64,000 nucleotides of DNA from the NCBI GenBank assembly GCA_964019425.1, contig OZ025830.1, forward strand, positions 496,001 through 560,000. Reading direction: 5' to 3'. The DNA is from Flectonema sp. DT1601. Taxonomy: Eukaryota; Euglenozoa; Diplonemea; Diplonemida; Diplonemidae. Below the pieces are notes generated by a model that searched no databases, had not been told where the DNA came from, and saw nothing but the letters and a program-made list of their open reading frames with translations. Shown here in pieces: positions 31,886 to 43,800 of the stretch. A program made the position numbers and the translations under genes. Each line of letters opens with the position of its first letter. Within the stretch, counting starts at the first letter, position 1.

Positions 31886-32611
31886 AGTGCTACCCATTAG
31901 TTGGTATCCCACATTTACTGATATTTATATAGGTTTATATGGCTCTATTAAATGGTAAAAGAAATAACCATGTTGACGTAGTCCCTTTGCTGAGAAGGGC
32001 AAACGCGATGAGTAGGACAGGCCTGACACCGCAGTGTCCCCCTTACTGTCTTCGCTGAAGAGGGTTGGGTAAGGTCCGAAGAAAGGTTTTTTAATTTTAG
32101 CCTGAAACCAACCTTGTAGACCTACGAATTTTTCTTGCATTTTGATTGATTTTTTTTAATTGACTGATCATTATTCATACTAACTAACTAATAAGAAGAA
32201 ATTAAACGTGTTAGCACTCACTAAGTAAAGGACTGGATTGGAATTATTCTTTCCCCCAGACCCACGTGTTTCCATTCTGTGGTATCACTGTTACAAGGGA
32301 AGGAACACTTTAATAATCTACGTATTCATCTGTTTTATAGTAGAACAAGATCTCTCTTGTGTATCAATGAAAATACTGTCGCGGTGAGCAGCTCTGCCGT
32401 GAAGGGTTAACACAAAAACATAAGAATAGAGATGTAAAATCGCAAAACATAAAGTGTATTTTTTTTTTTTTTTTATTTGAAAGGCAGCCGTCCTGAATGA
32501 GTTTTTTTCTGGCTTCGATGACAAAAAAAAAAAAATAATAATATATTTTTTGAAGTGATATTTCTTCTTTTTCACTTTTTTTTCACCCCGCGACCTCCCA
32601 CAAGGTGTATA
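31886..32611. other. Spacer between the two element copies
   Basis: AT-rich DNA with simple-sequence A and T tracts and a CTAACTAACTAA tract near 32180. No gene or other feature recognised. Confidence 0.45.
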
Positions 32612-33105
32612 GGTCCGGCGCAGTTATGACCTTAAACTGACTGTCATCTTACCTGATCCTTTTGGTTTTCATTTCTTGCTGAGTGATATGGCTATGTGCT
32701 GCCCAAATCTTTTGTGGTGCATTTCTAAAGCTTTTCGGTAAGCCCACAGTACACTTATAATGCTTTGGACAACTGGGGGTGAACGATCTTCGGTACTGTT
32801 CCGTGGTTTTCTATTTTCTTTCGTGGAGTGTGGGCATATGGCACATGTGGTCGTATTATAAAGAAAGATGTATATGAAAGAAAGAAGATTTTTTATTTTT
32901 TTCACCTTCCCCCCACTCCCAGATCGTTTCTCTTTTATTTTCTTTTGTTGTTTACAACCTGTTAGCCTCTGGGCAAGGTGGAGGCTGGAAGTCGATCACT
33001 TCCAGCCAATACTATGAAACTACAATCTTCGCGATTGGGTCCTTACTGATGCGGGCTACCCAGACCCCTCGTAGTCATCAGTTTGTATTTTGCTAACTAA
33101 ACTAA
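32612..33105 (+). repeat. ~450 bp dispersed element, copy 2
   Basis: Same landmarks as the copy at 31410, with roughly 10-15% differences and indels by eye. The tail is CTAACTAAACTAAACTAAAC, a short repeat that could be the 3' tail of a SINE. Confidence 0.7.
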
Positions 33106-34133
33106 ACTAAACTATACAGGTCCGATATTTTGTTACGATTTTCTTCATTCTGCTTCTCAAAAATGCATTATACCAAATCCTTTTCTGCTATCAGCGGGGG
33201 ATTTGTTTCCGGCGAATCCGTTTTTTTTTTTTTTTTTTAATTTCTTGGTTGTTTTCTCTCGTGTCTTGCCACTTTCTTTTCCCCTCACCGCTTGTAGAAT
33301 AAAAAAAGGAACACCTTCCTTTTTCCCCTGTTTTTTCATTTGTGTCGAACGGACCTTTTCTTTAGAGATGATGATAAATACCCATTCGATCATGTTTAAT
33401 TTCCCTTTCTCTTTTTATACTTTTCGCCTTAAATAAAACATGCATAATTCCATAAAAAACTGAAAAGGATCGGAAAACTGTACTTTTCTATTTGTGCATA
33501 CGAAGCGCCTTGCGGAAAGGCTGAGTGAGAGTGTTGTTGTTCGCATTATGCTGTGCTTTCTCTGCCTTTCTTCTCTCTCCAATTTTTTTTAAAAAGAACA
33601 GACAAAACAGAACCAATAAGAGAGTATGTCATGAGAGCAGCGCTAAAAAACCTTCGGCAAGGTAACTTCCTTGAGCTAAGTCTTCCGCGGCCTCAATTGG
33701 CTCTGGTGGCAACAAGTTAAGAAGAAGTTCCTTTTGTTTTAACTCTCCCATAAGATTCATTTCTCTTATGCCTGTTGTTGTGAAGTAGGAAAAGCTCCGG
33801 ACTTCCGTTGCGGAATTGGCAAATCATTAATAGAACGCTGCCAGTCACGTGTCTCTTTCCCCCCCCTTTTTTTTTCCCTTTTTTATTCTTTATTTTTATT
33901 TTGTGATGTGATGGAAGGTTTTCCTTGAATTTTAGCAAACTTTTTCTTCGTTGTTTTTTTCACAAGAGAATGAAAAAACATGAAAAACCTCACAATAGTA
34001 GTCTCTTCTATTTGGAGAAATAGAGGTATTCTTTCAAAGTAATCATTTTTTTTTTGTTTCCCTTTTCTAATTTTTATTTTTTTTTTTGACAGAAAAAAAA
34101 ATATAAATAAATAAAAAAAGAAGAATAATAATA
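33106..34133. other. Intergenic, upstream of the three-exon gene
   Basis: T-rich low-complexity DNA with no supported gene. The 60 bases before the ATG at 34134 are almost pure A/T, so the 5' UTR is A-rich. Confidence 0.45.
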
Positions 34134-36488
34134 ATGGCAGATGAGGAAATTGCAAAATTATCACCCGTACCTGAATCTGTAAAAGGAAGGGGAACATCAT
34201 ATGCTTTTGTGTCAATGTCTCTAAGCAATGCCAATGATAGGATTTTAATTGAAAAAGATATAATTCGGATTTATGACTTTGAGTCAACTGATGCCCCGTC
34301 AAAGAGAGATGACGGAAATTTTGTAATAGGTGAAAAGGTTGAAATAATAAAACCTGGATCAAGGTTTAATGATAAGAATATGCAAGAAGAAATCAATGAA
34401 GGCATCTCAGATGGCTCCAAATATCAATGGGATGAAAAGCCACTCCGAGCGAACCAATACGGAACAGTTGTAAACCATACTTCCCATTCAATACGAAAAG
34501 ATATAACAGTACACGTGATCAACCTTCACGGTGTGAAGACAGTATCTAATTTGCACGTTTTAATCCATCCGGATGGCCTCACCCAATCATTATGGAAAGG
34601 TCAATTGATATTTGTTTGTAGGGAAGGTGCAAAGTACACTCCGTCTGAAGGGTTTTCTGATCTGCTTCCCTGGATTCCAGACTGCCAATGGATTCCTCCA
34701 ACGAAATCAATTCAAAATAAACACGGTAGAATAGTTAGCATATTAAGACATCACTCTCTTAACTCTGATGTTTACCTCGTCCGCTTAGAGCTGTCAGATT
34801 CTCCGACTACGAAGTACGCTATTCTGAAGTCACATGGATTGAGGGATTATGCTCAAATGCCTTCGTATCTTAAGCCAAAAAAACAGGTATGTTGTTTTTG
34901 CTTAACTGTTGATTATAAGAGGGAAAAAAAAAAGATAGAAAGAGAGTTCGTTAAGAAGAAAACATCAACTTCCTGTTGTTCCATGTCGTCCTTACAATTT
35001 TTTTTGATTGGCTGATTAAATCTAAAAAGCTCTGAACAAAAAAAAAAAAAATTAAAAGTAAAAGTAAATCACCTAATTATAAACACACAGCTCTTTGAAT
35101 TCAAGAAGAAGGCATCAGAACAAGAAACTCCTTCGAAGTTTCGAAATGTTGAAAATCCAATACCTGGAGGTTTGGCGATTCGAGTGCCTCAGCTACCTCC
35201 GAGGGCAGCAATAACACTTGGAACTCTTCCACATCCTCCAAGTATGTATTTATTATTTTTATATCAATGAGGTTTCTCTTCATAAAAATAAAAAGCAATA
35301 CAAAAAAAATCAGAAGGCAGAGGAAGCCCAATGGCAGTTCGACCACCAGTCTTGGCAGACAAACCAAAACCACTTCAGGTAGGAGCGGTGAGACCTTTGG
35401 CAACTCCACACCCGACGAGATATTCCGCAAGTGCGAGTAGGGAGCCGCCGGCTATTCCGATAACTAAAATACCCATGAAAATTCCTGCTGGTGTCGGACG
35501 GGGTACCAACCTCAGCAACCCAACACATACTGCAGCTGGGAAGGGTGGGAAGGGTCGAGGCATGCCTTTACCTTTACCTTTGCCTCAGCCAGTAAAAGTT
35601 CCGCCAAAAGGATTAGGCGGAAAACCGATGCCAATTCCAATTCCTCGGAGACCATATGAGGGTGAAGAAAACGAAGATATAAAAAGACCTAAAATCATCC
35701 ATTCTGCATCTCACTCACAGGAACCTACTTCAACCCCAAGACCAGCGTCAGACGCCTACCGAAAGTACGCCAGCGCACAATCCAATGGCAAAGGCGGGGG
35801 AAAGGGAGGAGGAAAGAAGGGAGGCGGTAAAAAAGGGGTTCCAACAGAAGCTCCAGTAGACCGCTATGATAAGCAATATCCAACAAATTATAATGAGCAG
35901 CAGAGCTATCAAAATAAGCCACACGTAAGTCAACAAGCTCATGGAGGTTATCAATCAAATGAAGGATATTACCAGAGTGGTAACAATGGAGCGGCACCTC
36001 AAGTTGCATCGCAGGGTTATCAGCAGCCACAGGCAGGGCCACCACAGCAACCTCCTGGTTCATATTATCAGGGCAGTCAACAAGTAGCACCTTATCAACA
36101 ATATCCTGCTTCTTATCAACAACCTTATAACGTTGCAACTCAACCTGTTCAACAAAGTTATGGTCAACCACCGACTCTACAGCAACCTGCTCCTCAACAG
36201 TACCCGCCATATGCTGGTGGTTATGCACAACAACCTCTTCAACAGACACCTCAGCAACATCCTTCAACTGCGTATGAAAACCAAAGTCAACAATATCAAC
36301 AATACCTTCAGTCGTATGGATATGCAACCGGCTACGGTGCTCAGCAGCAACCTGCCCCAAGTCCTACAGCCGCGCCTCCTGCAGCCGCTCCTGTGGCTGC
36401 GCCTGTTGCTGCAGCTGCACCTGCGGCTGCACCTACCGAAAAGTATAAACAATTATGGGAAGAGTACAAGCAACAGACTGGTAACTGA
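34134..36488 (+). CDS. Three-exon gene: 692-residue protein with G/K-rich and Q/P/Y-rich tail
   Basis: Exons 34134-34886, 35091-35241 and 35314-36488 join in frame; the introns are 204 bp (GGTATG...ACACAG) and 72 bp (GTATGT...AATCAG). Exon 1 (residues 1-251) is a folded-looking, beta-rich region with two similar-sounding halves around NQYGTVVNHT and NKHGRIVSILRHH, perhaps small barrel domains; I cannot name it. Residues 252-455 are Pro-rich and basic. About 459-476 is a GKGGGKGGGKKGGG tract. From 480 onward the protein is a Gln/Pro/Tyr/Ala prion-like domain, closing with EKYKQLWEEYKQQTGN. Such tails are common in RNA-binding, condensate-forming proteins (FUBP/FET type), so RNA metabolism is the best guess, not a demonstrated role. 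Confidence 0.85.
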
Positions 36489-36539
36489 TGTGTAATTTAA
36501 AATTTTTTTGGTTCTGTCAAAAAATAACCTTCAAAAAGC

Positions 36540-37330
36540 AGTGTGCGCAAATCTTGTGCAAGTCTTATGCAGTTGTGTTCCGTTTCCGAGTTTGTGTCAT
36601 TTTTAATCAATTTCCCCAGTTTCTCCAGCAACGAATTAAATGGTGGCTTGTTTAACAGATGGATCGATTTGTTCCTAAAAACTGTAAATTCTTTCTTGTT
36701 CTTTGACGAAGAAGTACAAACATTTTATGATAATGCAACAGGTAATAACAAGTTTGAGAAAAGAGATATTCTCTGTTGGATCAAACGAGAAACTTAGTGA
36801 GTCTCTTCACAGATGGAGATCATTGATGGATCTAAAACAACTTCAAAGCAGATTATACAAACTTAGTGTGACTGCGTAGATACAAAGTCCTCAATGCCAT
36901 CAACAACAACAGCAACAAAACGATGCTAAGCATGGATCAAGGTGTGTGTTCAACGACAGTCTTCAGCTCATTCCATCACTTGATACCTTGATAAAGAACC
37001 ACAAACCTAGGATGACGGAGTTCATGTCAAAGAAGCTGAGATGCAGTGCGGAAGTTAGTGAGGAGAATCTAAGTTTGCTTCTTTCTAAAGGTGCGTTCCC
37101 ATACAGCTGGTTTGATAGTCACAAGAAGATTTAATAATGGTATGACATTCTTAGTGAGAAGCACATTAGCAAGGAAACACAAGAAGGCAAAGAAGACCTG
37201 GTCCATGCTCAAGATGAAGACCTTCAAGGACACGACCTCTACCTAGCTCAACGAGGGCCTTGCAACGCGTGTCAGCCAACAGAGGTAAATGAAATCACAT
37301 TCATCTTCAAGTAGATCTTTGAATTCCACG
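36540..37330 (+). mobile_element. Polinton/Maverick-type family-B DNA polymerase fossil
   Basis: The translated region around 36945-37250 contains words typical of the protein-primed family-B DNA polymerase of Polintons and relatives: a DSLQLIP...LDTLIKNH segment, KGAFPYSWFDS, and HDLYLA. Only an N-terminal exonuclease-side part is recognisable; capsid, integrase and protease genes are absent from this window. The copy is a broken fragment with several disruptions. Its left end lies just after the host gene at 36488 and its right end is lost towards the satellite. Confidence 0.6.
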
Positions 37331-37807
37331 GGCTTGTTTCACACAGAAAGCGCAGAGCATCGAAAGTAAGGAACAGGCTGTCAGGACAGTATCTTTGACA
37401 TATGGAAGCTGAGAGTGTTAGAAGCTCAGATGTGAAAGAGTGTTAGACATAACTGTCGCACTCTGATAGATGATTACTCCATAGAATCTATGATGACGAT
37501 GAGGGCTACCTACCACTACTTATGTTTGTCAAATGTTCAAGAAAGCTGAAGGACTTATTTTTAACTATGCGAAACAAGACGGAGGGTGGTGAGGTTAGGG
37601 AGATTAGAAATTCAAACAGAATCCCTGTTTTATGAACCTGTCTTGGCCAGGCACAGGGAACAGGGTGGAGTTTATAATCGACTGGTGGTTCTGTATTTCA
37701 AAGTGCGTGTCAATCCCCCCTCTTTGGATGAATACTGTCTTTGATTCCAAGAAATGACGCAAGCAACTCAATTAGGAGGGGTTCTGCAGCTCATTATGTT
37801 GCCTGTG
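37331..37807. other. Spacer before the satellite
   Basis: Ordinary-composition DNA with no intact frame; parts may be further decayed polymerase-element sequence. Ends where the CCTTTATTTTGG satellite words begin. Confidence 0.4.
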
Positions 37808-40800
37808 CCTTTATTTTGGAATAAAGGGAATTAAAGCCCTTTATTTGCATTAAATCCCCTTTATTTCCCCTTTATTTTGGAATAAAGGGAATTAAAGCCC
37901 TTTAATTCCATTAACTCCCCTTTATTTCCCCTTTATTTTGGAATAAAGGGAATTAAAGCCCTTTATTTGCATTAAATCCCCTTTATTTCCCCTTTATTTT
38001 GGAATAAAGGGAATTAAAGCCCTTTATTTGCATTAAATCCCCTTTATTTCCCCTTTATTTTAGAATAAAGGGAATTAAAGCCCTTTATTTGCATTAAATC
38101 CCCTTTCTTTCCCCTTTATTTTAGAATAAAGGGAATTAAAGCCCTTTATTTCCATTAAATCCCCTTTATTTCCCCTTTATTTCCCCTTTATTTTGGAATA
38201 AAGGGAATTAAAGCCCTTTATTTGCATTAAATCCCCTTTATTTCCCCTTTATTTTGGAATAAAGGGAATTAAAGCCCTTTATTTGCATTAAATCCCCTTT
38301 ATTTCCCCTTTATTTTAGAATAAAGGGAATTAAAGCCCTTTATTTCCATTAAATCCCCTTTATTTCCCCTTTATTTGCATTAAATCCCCTTTATTTCCCC
38401 TTTATTTTGGAATAAAGGGAATTAAAGCCCTTTATTTCCATTAAATCCCCTTTATTTCCCTTTATTTGCATTAAATCCCCTTTATTTCCCCTTTATTTTG
38501 GAATAAAGGGAATTAAAGCCCTTTATTTGCATTAAATCCCCTTTATTTCCCCTTTATTTTAGAATAAAGGGAATTAAAGCCCTTTATTTGCATTAAATCC
38601 CCTTTATTTCCCCTTTATTTTAGAATAAAGGGAATTAAAGCCCTTTATTTCCATTAAATCCCCTTTATTTCCCCTTTATTTGCATTAAATCCCCTTTATT
38701 TCCCCTTTATTTTGGAATAAAGGGAATTAAAGCCCTTTATTTCCATTAAATCCCCTTTATTTCCCCTTTATTTGCATTAAATCCCCTTTATTTCCCCTTT
38801 ATTTTAGAATAAAGGGAATTAAAGCCCTTTATTTGCATTAAATCCCCTTTATTTCCCCTTTATTTTAGAATAAAGGGAATTAAAGCCCTTTATTTCCATT
38901 AAATCCCCTTTATTTCCCCTTTATTTCCCCTTTATTTTGGAATAAAGGGAATTAAAGCCCTTTATTTGCATTAAATCCCCTTTATTTCCCCTTTATTTTG
39001 GAATAAAGGGAATTAAAGCCCTTTATTTGCATTAAATCCCCTTTATTTCCCCTTTATTTTAGAATAAAGGGAATTAAAGCCCTTTATTTCCATTAAATCC
39101 CCTTTATTTCCCCTTTATTTGCATTAAATCCCCTTTATTTCCCCTTTATTTTGGAATAAAGGGAATTAAAGCCCTTTATTTCCATTAAATCCCCTTTATT
39201 TCCCCTTTATTTGCATTAAATCCCCTTTATTTCCCCTTTATTTTGGAATAAAGGGAATTAAAGCCCTTTATTTGCATTAAATCCCCTTTATTTCCCCTTT
39301 ATTTTAGAATAAAGGGAATTAAAGCCCTTTATTTGCATTAAATCCCCTTTATTTCCCCTTTATTTTAGAATAAAGGGAATTAAAGCCCTTTATTTCCATT
39401 AAATCCCCTTTATTTCCCCTTTATTTGCATTAAATCCCCTTTATTTCCCCTTTATTTTGGAATAAAGGGAATTAAAGCCCTTTATTTCCATTAAATCCCC
39501 TTTATTTCCCCTTTATTTGCATTAAATCCCCTTTATTTCCCCTTTATTTTAGAATAAAGGGAATTAAAGCCCTTTATTTGCATTAAATCCCCTTTATTTC
39601 CCCTTTATTTTAGAATAAAGGGAATTAAAGCCCTTTATTTCCATTAAATCCCCTTTATTTCCCCTTTATTTGCATTAAATCCCCTTTATTTCCCCTTTAT
39701 TTCCCCTTTATTTTGGAATAAAGGGAATTAAAGCCCTTTATTTGCATTAAATCCCCTTTATTTCCCCTTTATTTTAGAATAAAGGGAATTAAAGCCCTTT
39801 ATTTCCATTAAATCCCCTTTATTTCCCCTTTATTTGCATTAAATCCCCTTTATTTCCCCTTTATTTTGGAATAAAGGGAATTAAAGCCCTTTATTTGCAT
39901 TAAATCCCCTTTATTTCCCCTTTATTTTAGAATAAAGGGAATTAAAGCCCTTTATTTGCATTAAATCCCCTTTATTTCCCCTTTATTTGCATTAAATCCC
40001 CTTTATTTCCCCTTTATTTTGGAATAAAGGGAATTAAAGCCCTTTATTTCCATTAAATCCCCTTTATTTCCCCTTTATTTGCATTAAATCCCCTTTATTT
40101 CCCCTTTATTTTGGAATAAAGGGAATTAAAGCCCTTTATTTGCATTAAATCCCCTTTATTTCCCCTTTATTTTAGAATAAAGGGAATTAAAGCCCTTTAT
40201 TTGCATTAAATCCCCTTTATTTCCCCTTTATTTTAGAATAAAGGGAATTAAAGCCCTTTATTTGCATTAAATCCCCTTTATTTCCCCTTTATTTTAGAAT
40301 AAAGGGAATTAAAGCCCTTTATTTCCATTAAATCCCCTTTATTTCCCCTTTATTTGCATTAAATCCCCTTTATTTCCCCTTTATTTCCCCTTTATTTTGG
40401 AATAAAGGGAATTAAAGCCCTTTATTTGCATTAAATCTCCTTTATTTCCCCTTTATTTTAGAATAAAGGGAATTAAAGCCCTTTATTTCCATTAAATCCC
40501 CTTTATTTCCCCTTTATTTGCATTAAATCCCCTTTATTTCCCCTTTATTTTGGAATAAAGGGAATTAAAGCCCTTTATTTGCATTAAATCCCCTTTATTT
40601 CCCCTTTATTTTAGAATAAAGGGAATTAAAGCCCTTTATTTCCATTAAATCCCCTTTATTTCCCCTTTATTTGCATTAAATCCCCTTTATTTCCCCTTTA
40701 TTTTAGAATAAAGGGAAATAAAGCCCTTTATTTGCATTAAATCCCCTTTATTTCCCCTTTATTTTAGAATAAAGGAAATTAAAGCCCTTTATTTCCATTA

Positions 40801-43800
40801 AATCCCCTTTATTTCCCCTTTATTTGCATTAAATCCCCTTTATTTCCCCTTTATTTTGGAATAAAGGGAATTAAAGCCCTTTATTTGCATTAAATCCCCT
40901 TTATTTCCCCTTTATTTTAGAATAAAGGGAATTAAAGCCCTTTATTTGCATTAAATCCCCTTTATTTCCCCTTTATTTTAGAATAAAGGGAATTAAAGCC
41001 CTTTATTTCCATTAAATCCCCTTTATTTCCCCTTTATTTGCATTAAATCCCCTTTATTTCCCCTTTATTTTAGAATAAAGGGAATTAAAGCCCTTTATTT
41101 GCATTAAATCCCCTTTATTTCCCCTTTATTTTAGAATAAAGGGAATTAAAGCCCTTTATTTCCATTAAATCCCCTTTATTTCCCCTTTATTTTGGAATAA
41201 AGGGAATTAAAGCCCTTTATTTGCATTAAATCCCCTTTATTTCCCCTTTATTTTAGAATAAAGGGAATTAAAGCCCTTTATTTGCATTAAATCCCCTTTA
41301 TTTCCCCTTTATTTTAGAATAAAGGGAATTAAAGCCCTTTATTTGCATTAAATCCCCTTTATTTCCCCTTTATTTTAGAATAAAGGGAATTAAAGCCCTT
41401 TATTTCCATTAAATCCCCTTTATTTCCCCTTTATTTGCATTAAATCCCCTTTATTTCCCCTTTATTTTAGAATAAAGGGAATTAAAGCCCTTTATTTGCA
41501 TTAAATCCCCTTTATTTCCCCTTTATTTTAGAATAAAGGGAATTAAAGCCCTTTATTTGCATTAAATCCCCTTTATTTCCCCTTTATTTTAGAATAAAGG
41601 GAATTAAAGCCCTTTATTTCCATTAAATCCCCTTTATTTCCCCTTTATTTGCATTAAATCCCCTTTATTTCCCCTTTATTTTGGAATAAAGGGAATTAAA
41701 GCCCTTTATTTGCATTAAATCCCCTTTATTTCCCCTTTATTTTAGAATAAAGGGAATTAAAGCCCTTTATTTACATTAAATCCCCTTTATTTCCCCTTTA
41801 TTTTGGAATAAAGGGAATTAAAGCCCTTTATTTGCATTAAATCCCCTTTATTTCCCCTTTATTTTAGAATAAAGGGAATTAAAGCCCTTTATTTGCATTA
41901 AATCCCCTTTATTTCCCCTTTATTTTAGAATAAAGGGAATTAAAGCCCTTTATTTCCATTAAATCCCCTTTATTTCCTCTTTATTTCCCCTTTATTTTGG
42001 AATAAAGGGAATTAAAGCCCTTTATTTGCATTAAATCCCCTTTATTTCCCCTTTATTTTGGAATAAAGGGAATTAAAGCCCTTTATTTGCATTAAATCCC
42101 CTTTATTTCCCCTTTATTTTAGAATAAAGGGAATTAAAGCCCTTTATTTCCATTAAATCCCCTTTATTTCCCCTTTATTTCCATTAAATCCCCTTTATTT
42201 CCCCTTTATTTGCATTAAATCCCCTTTATTTCCCCTTTATTTTGGAATAAAGGGAATTAAAGCCCTTTATTTGCATTAAATCCCCTTTATTTCCCCTTTA
42301 TTTTAGAATAAAGGGAATTAAAGCCCTTTATTTGCATTAAATCCCCTTTATTTCCCCTTTATTTTAGAATAAAGGGAATTAAAGCCCTTTATTTCCATTA
42401 AATCCCCTTTATTTCCCCTTTATTTGCATTAAATCCCCTTTATTTCCCCTTTATTTTAGAATAAAGGGAATTAAAGCCCTTTATTTGCATTAAATCCCCT
42501 TTATTTCCCCTTTATTTTAGAATAAAGGGAATTAAAGCCCTTTATTTCCATTAAATCCCCTTTATTTCCCCTTTATTTTGGAATAAAGGGAATTAAAGCC
42601 CTTTATTTGCATTAAATCCCCTTTATTTCCCCTTTATTTTAGAATAAAGGGAATTAAAGCCCTTTATTTGCATTAAATCCCCTTTATTTCCCCTTTATTT
42701 TAGAATAAAGGGAATTAAAGCCCTTTATTTGCATTAAATCCCCTTTATTTCCCCTTTATTTTAGAATAAAGGGAATTAAAGCCCTTTATTTCCATTAAAT
42801 CCCCTTTATTTCCCCTTTATTTGCATTAAATCCCCTTTATTTCCCCTTTATTTTGGAATAAAGGGAATTAAAGCCCTTTATTTGCATTAAATCCCCTTTA
42901 TTTCCCCTTTATTTTAGAATAAAGGGAATTAAAGCCCTTTATTTCCATTAAATCCCCTTTATTTCCCCTTTATTTGCATTAAATCCCCTTTATTTCCCCT
43001 TTATTTTAGAATAAAGGGAATTAAAGCCCTTTATTTGCATTAAATCCCCTTTATTTCCCCTTTATTTTAGAATAAAGGGAATTAAAGCCCTTTATTTGCA
43101 TTAAATCCCCTTTATTTCCCCTTTATTTTAGAATAAAGGGAATTAAAGCCCTTTATTTCCATTAAATCCCCTTTATTTCCCCTTTATTTGCATTAAATCC
43201 CCTTTATTTCCCCTTTATTTTAGAATAAAGGGAATTAAAGCCCTTTATTTCCATTAAATCCCCTTTATTTCCCCTTTATTTTGGAATAAAGGGAATTAAA
43301 GCCCTTTATTTGCATTAAATCCCCTTTATTTCCCCTTTATTTTAGAATAAAGGGAATTAAAGCCCTTTATTTGCATTAAATCCCCTTTATTTCCCCTTTA
43401 TTTTAGAATAAAGGGAATTAAAGCCCTTTATTTCCATTAAATCCCCTTTATTTCCCCTTTATTTTGGAATAAAGGGAATTAAAGCCCTTTATTTGCATTA
43501 AATCCCCTTTATTTCCCCTTTATTTTGGAATAAAGGGAATTAAAGCCCTTTATTTGCATTAAATCCCCTTTATTTCCCCTTTATTTTAGAATAAAGGGAA
43601 TTAAAGCCCTTTATTTGCATTAAATCCCCTTTATTTCCCCTTTATTTTAGAATAAAGGGAATTAAAGCCCTTTATTTCCATTAAATCCCCTTTATTTCCC
43701 CTTTATTTCCCCTTTATTTTGGAATAAAGGGAATTAAAGCCCTTTATTTGCATTAAATCCCCTTTATTTCCCCTTTATTTTGGAATAAAGGGAATTAAAG

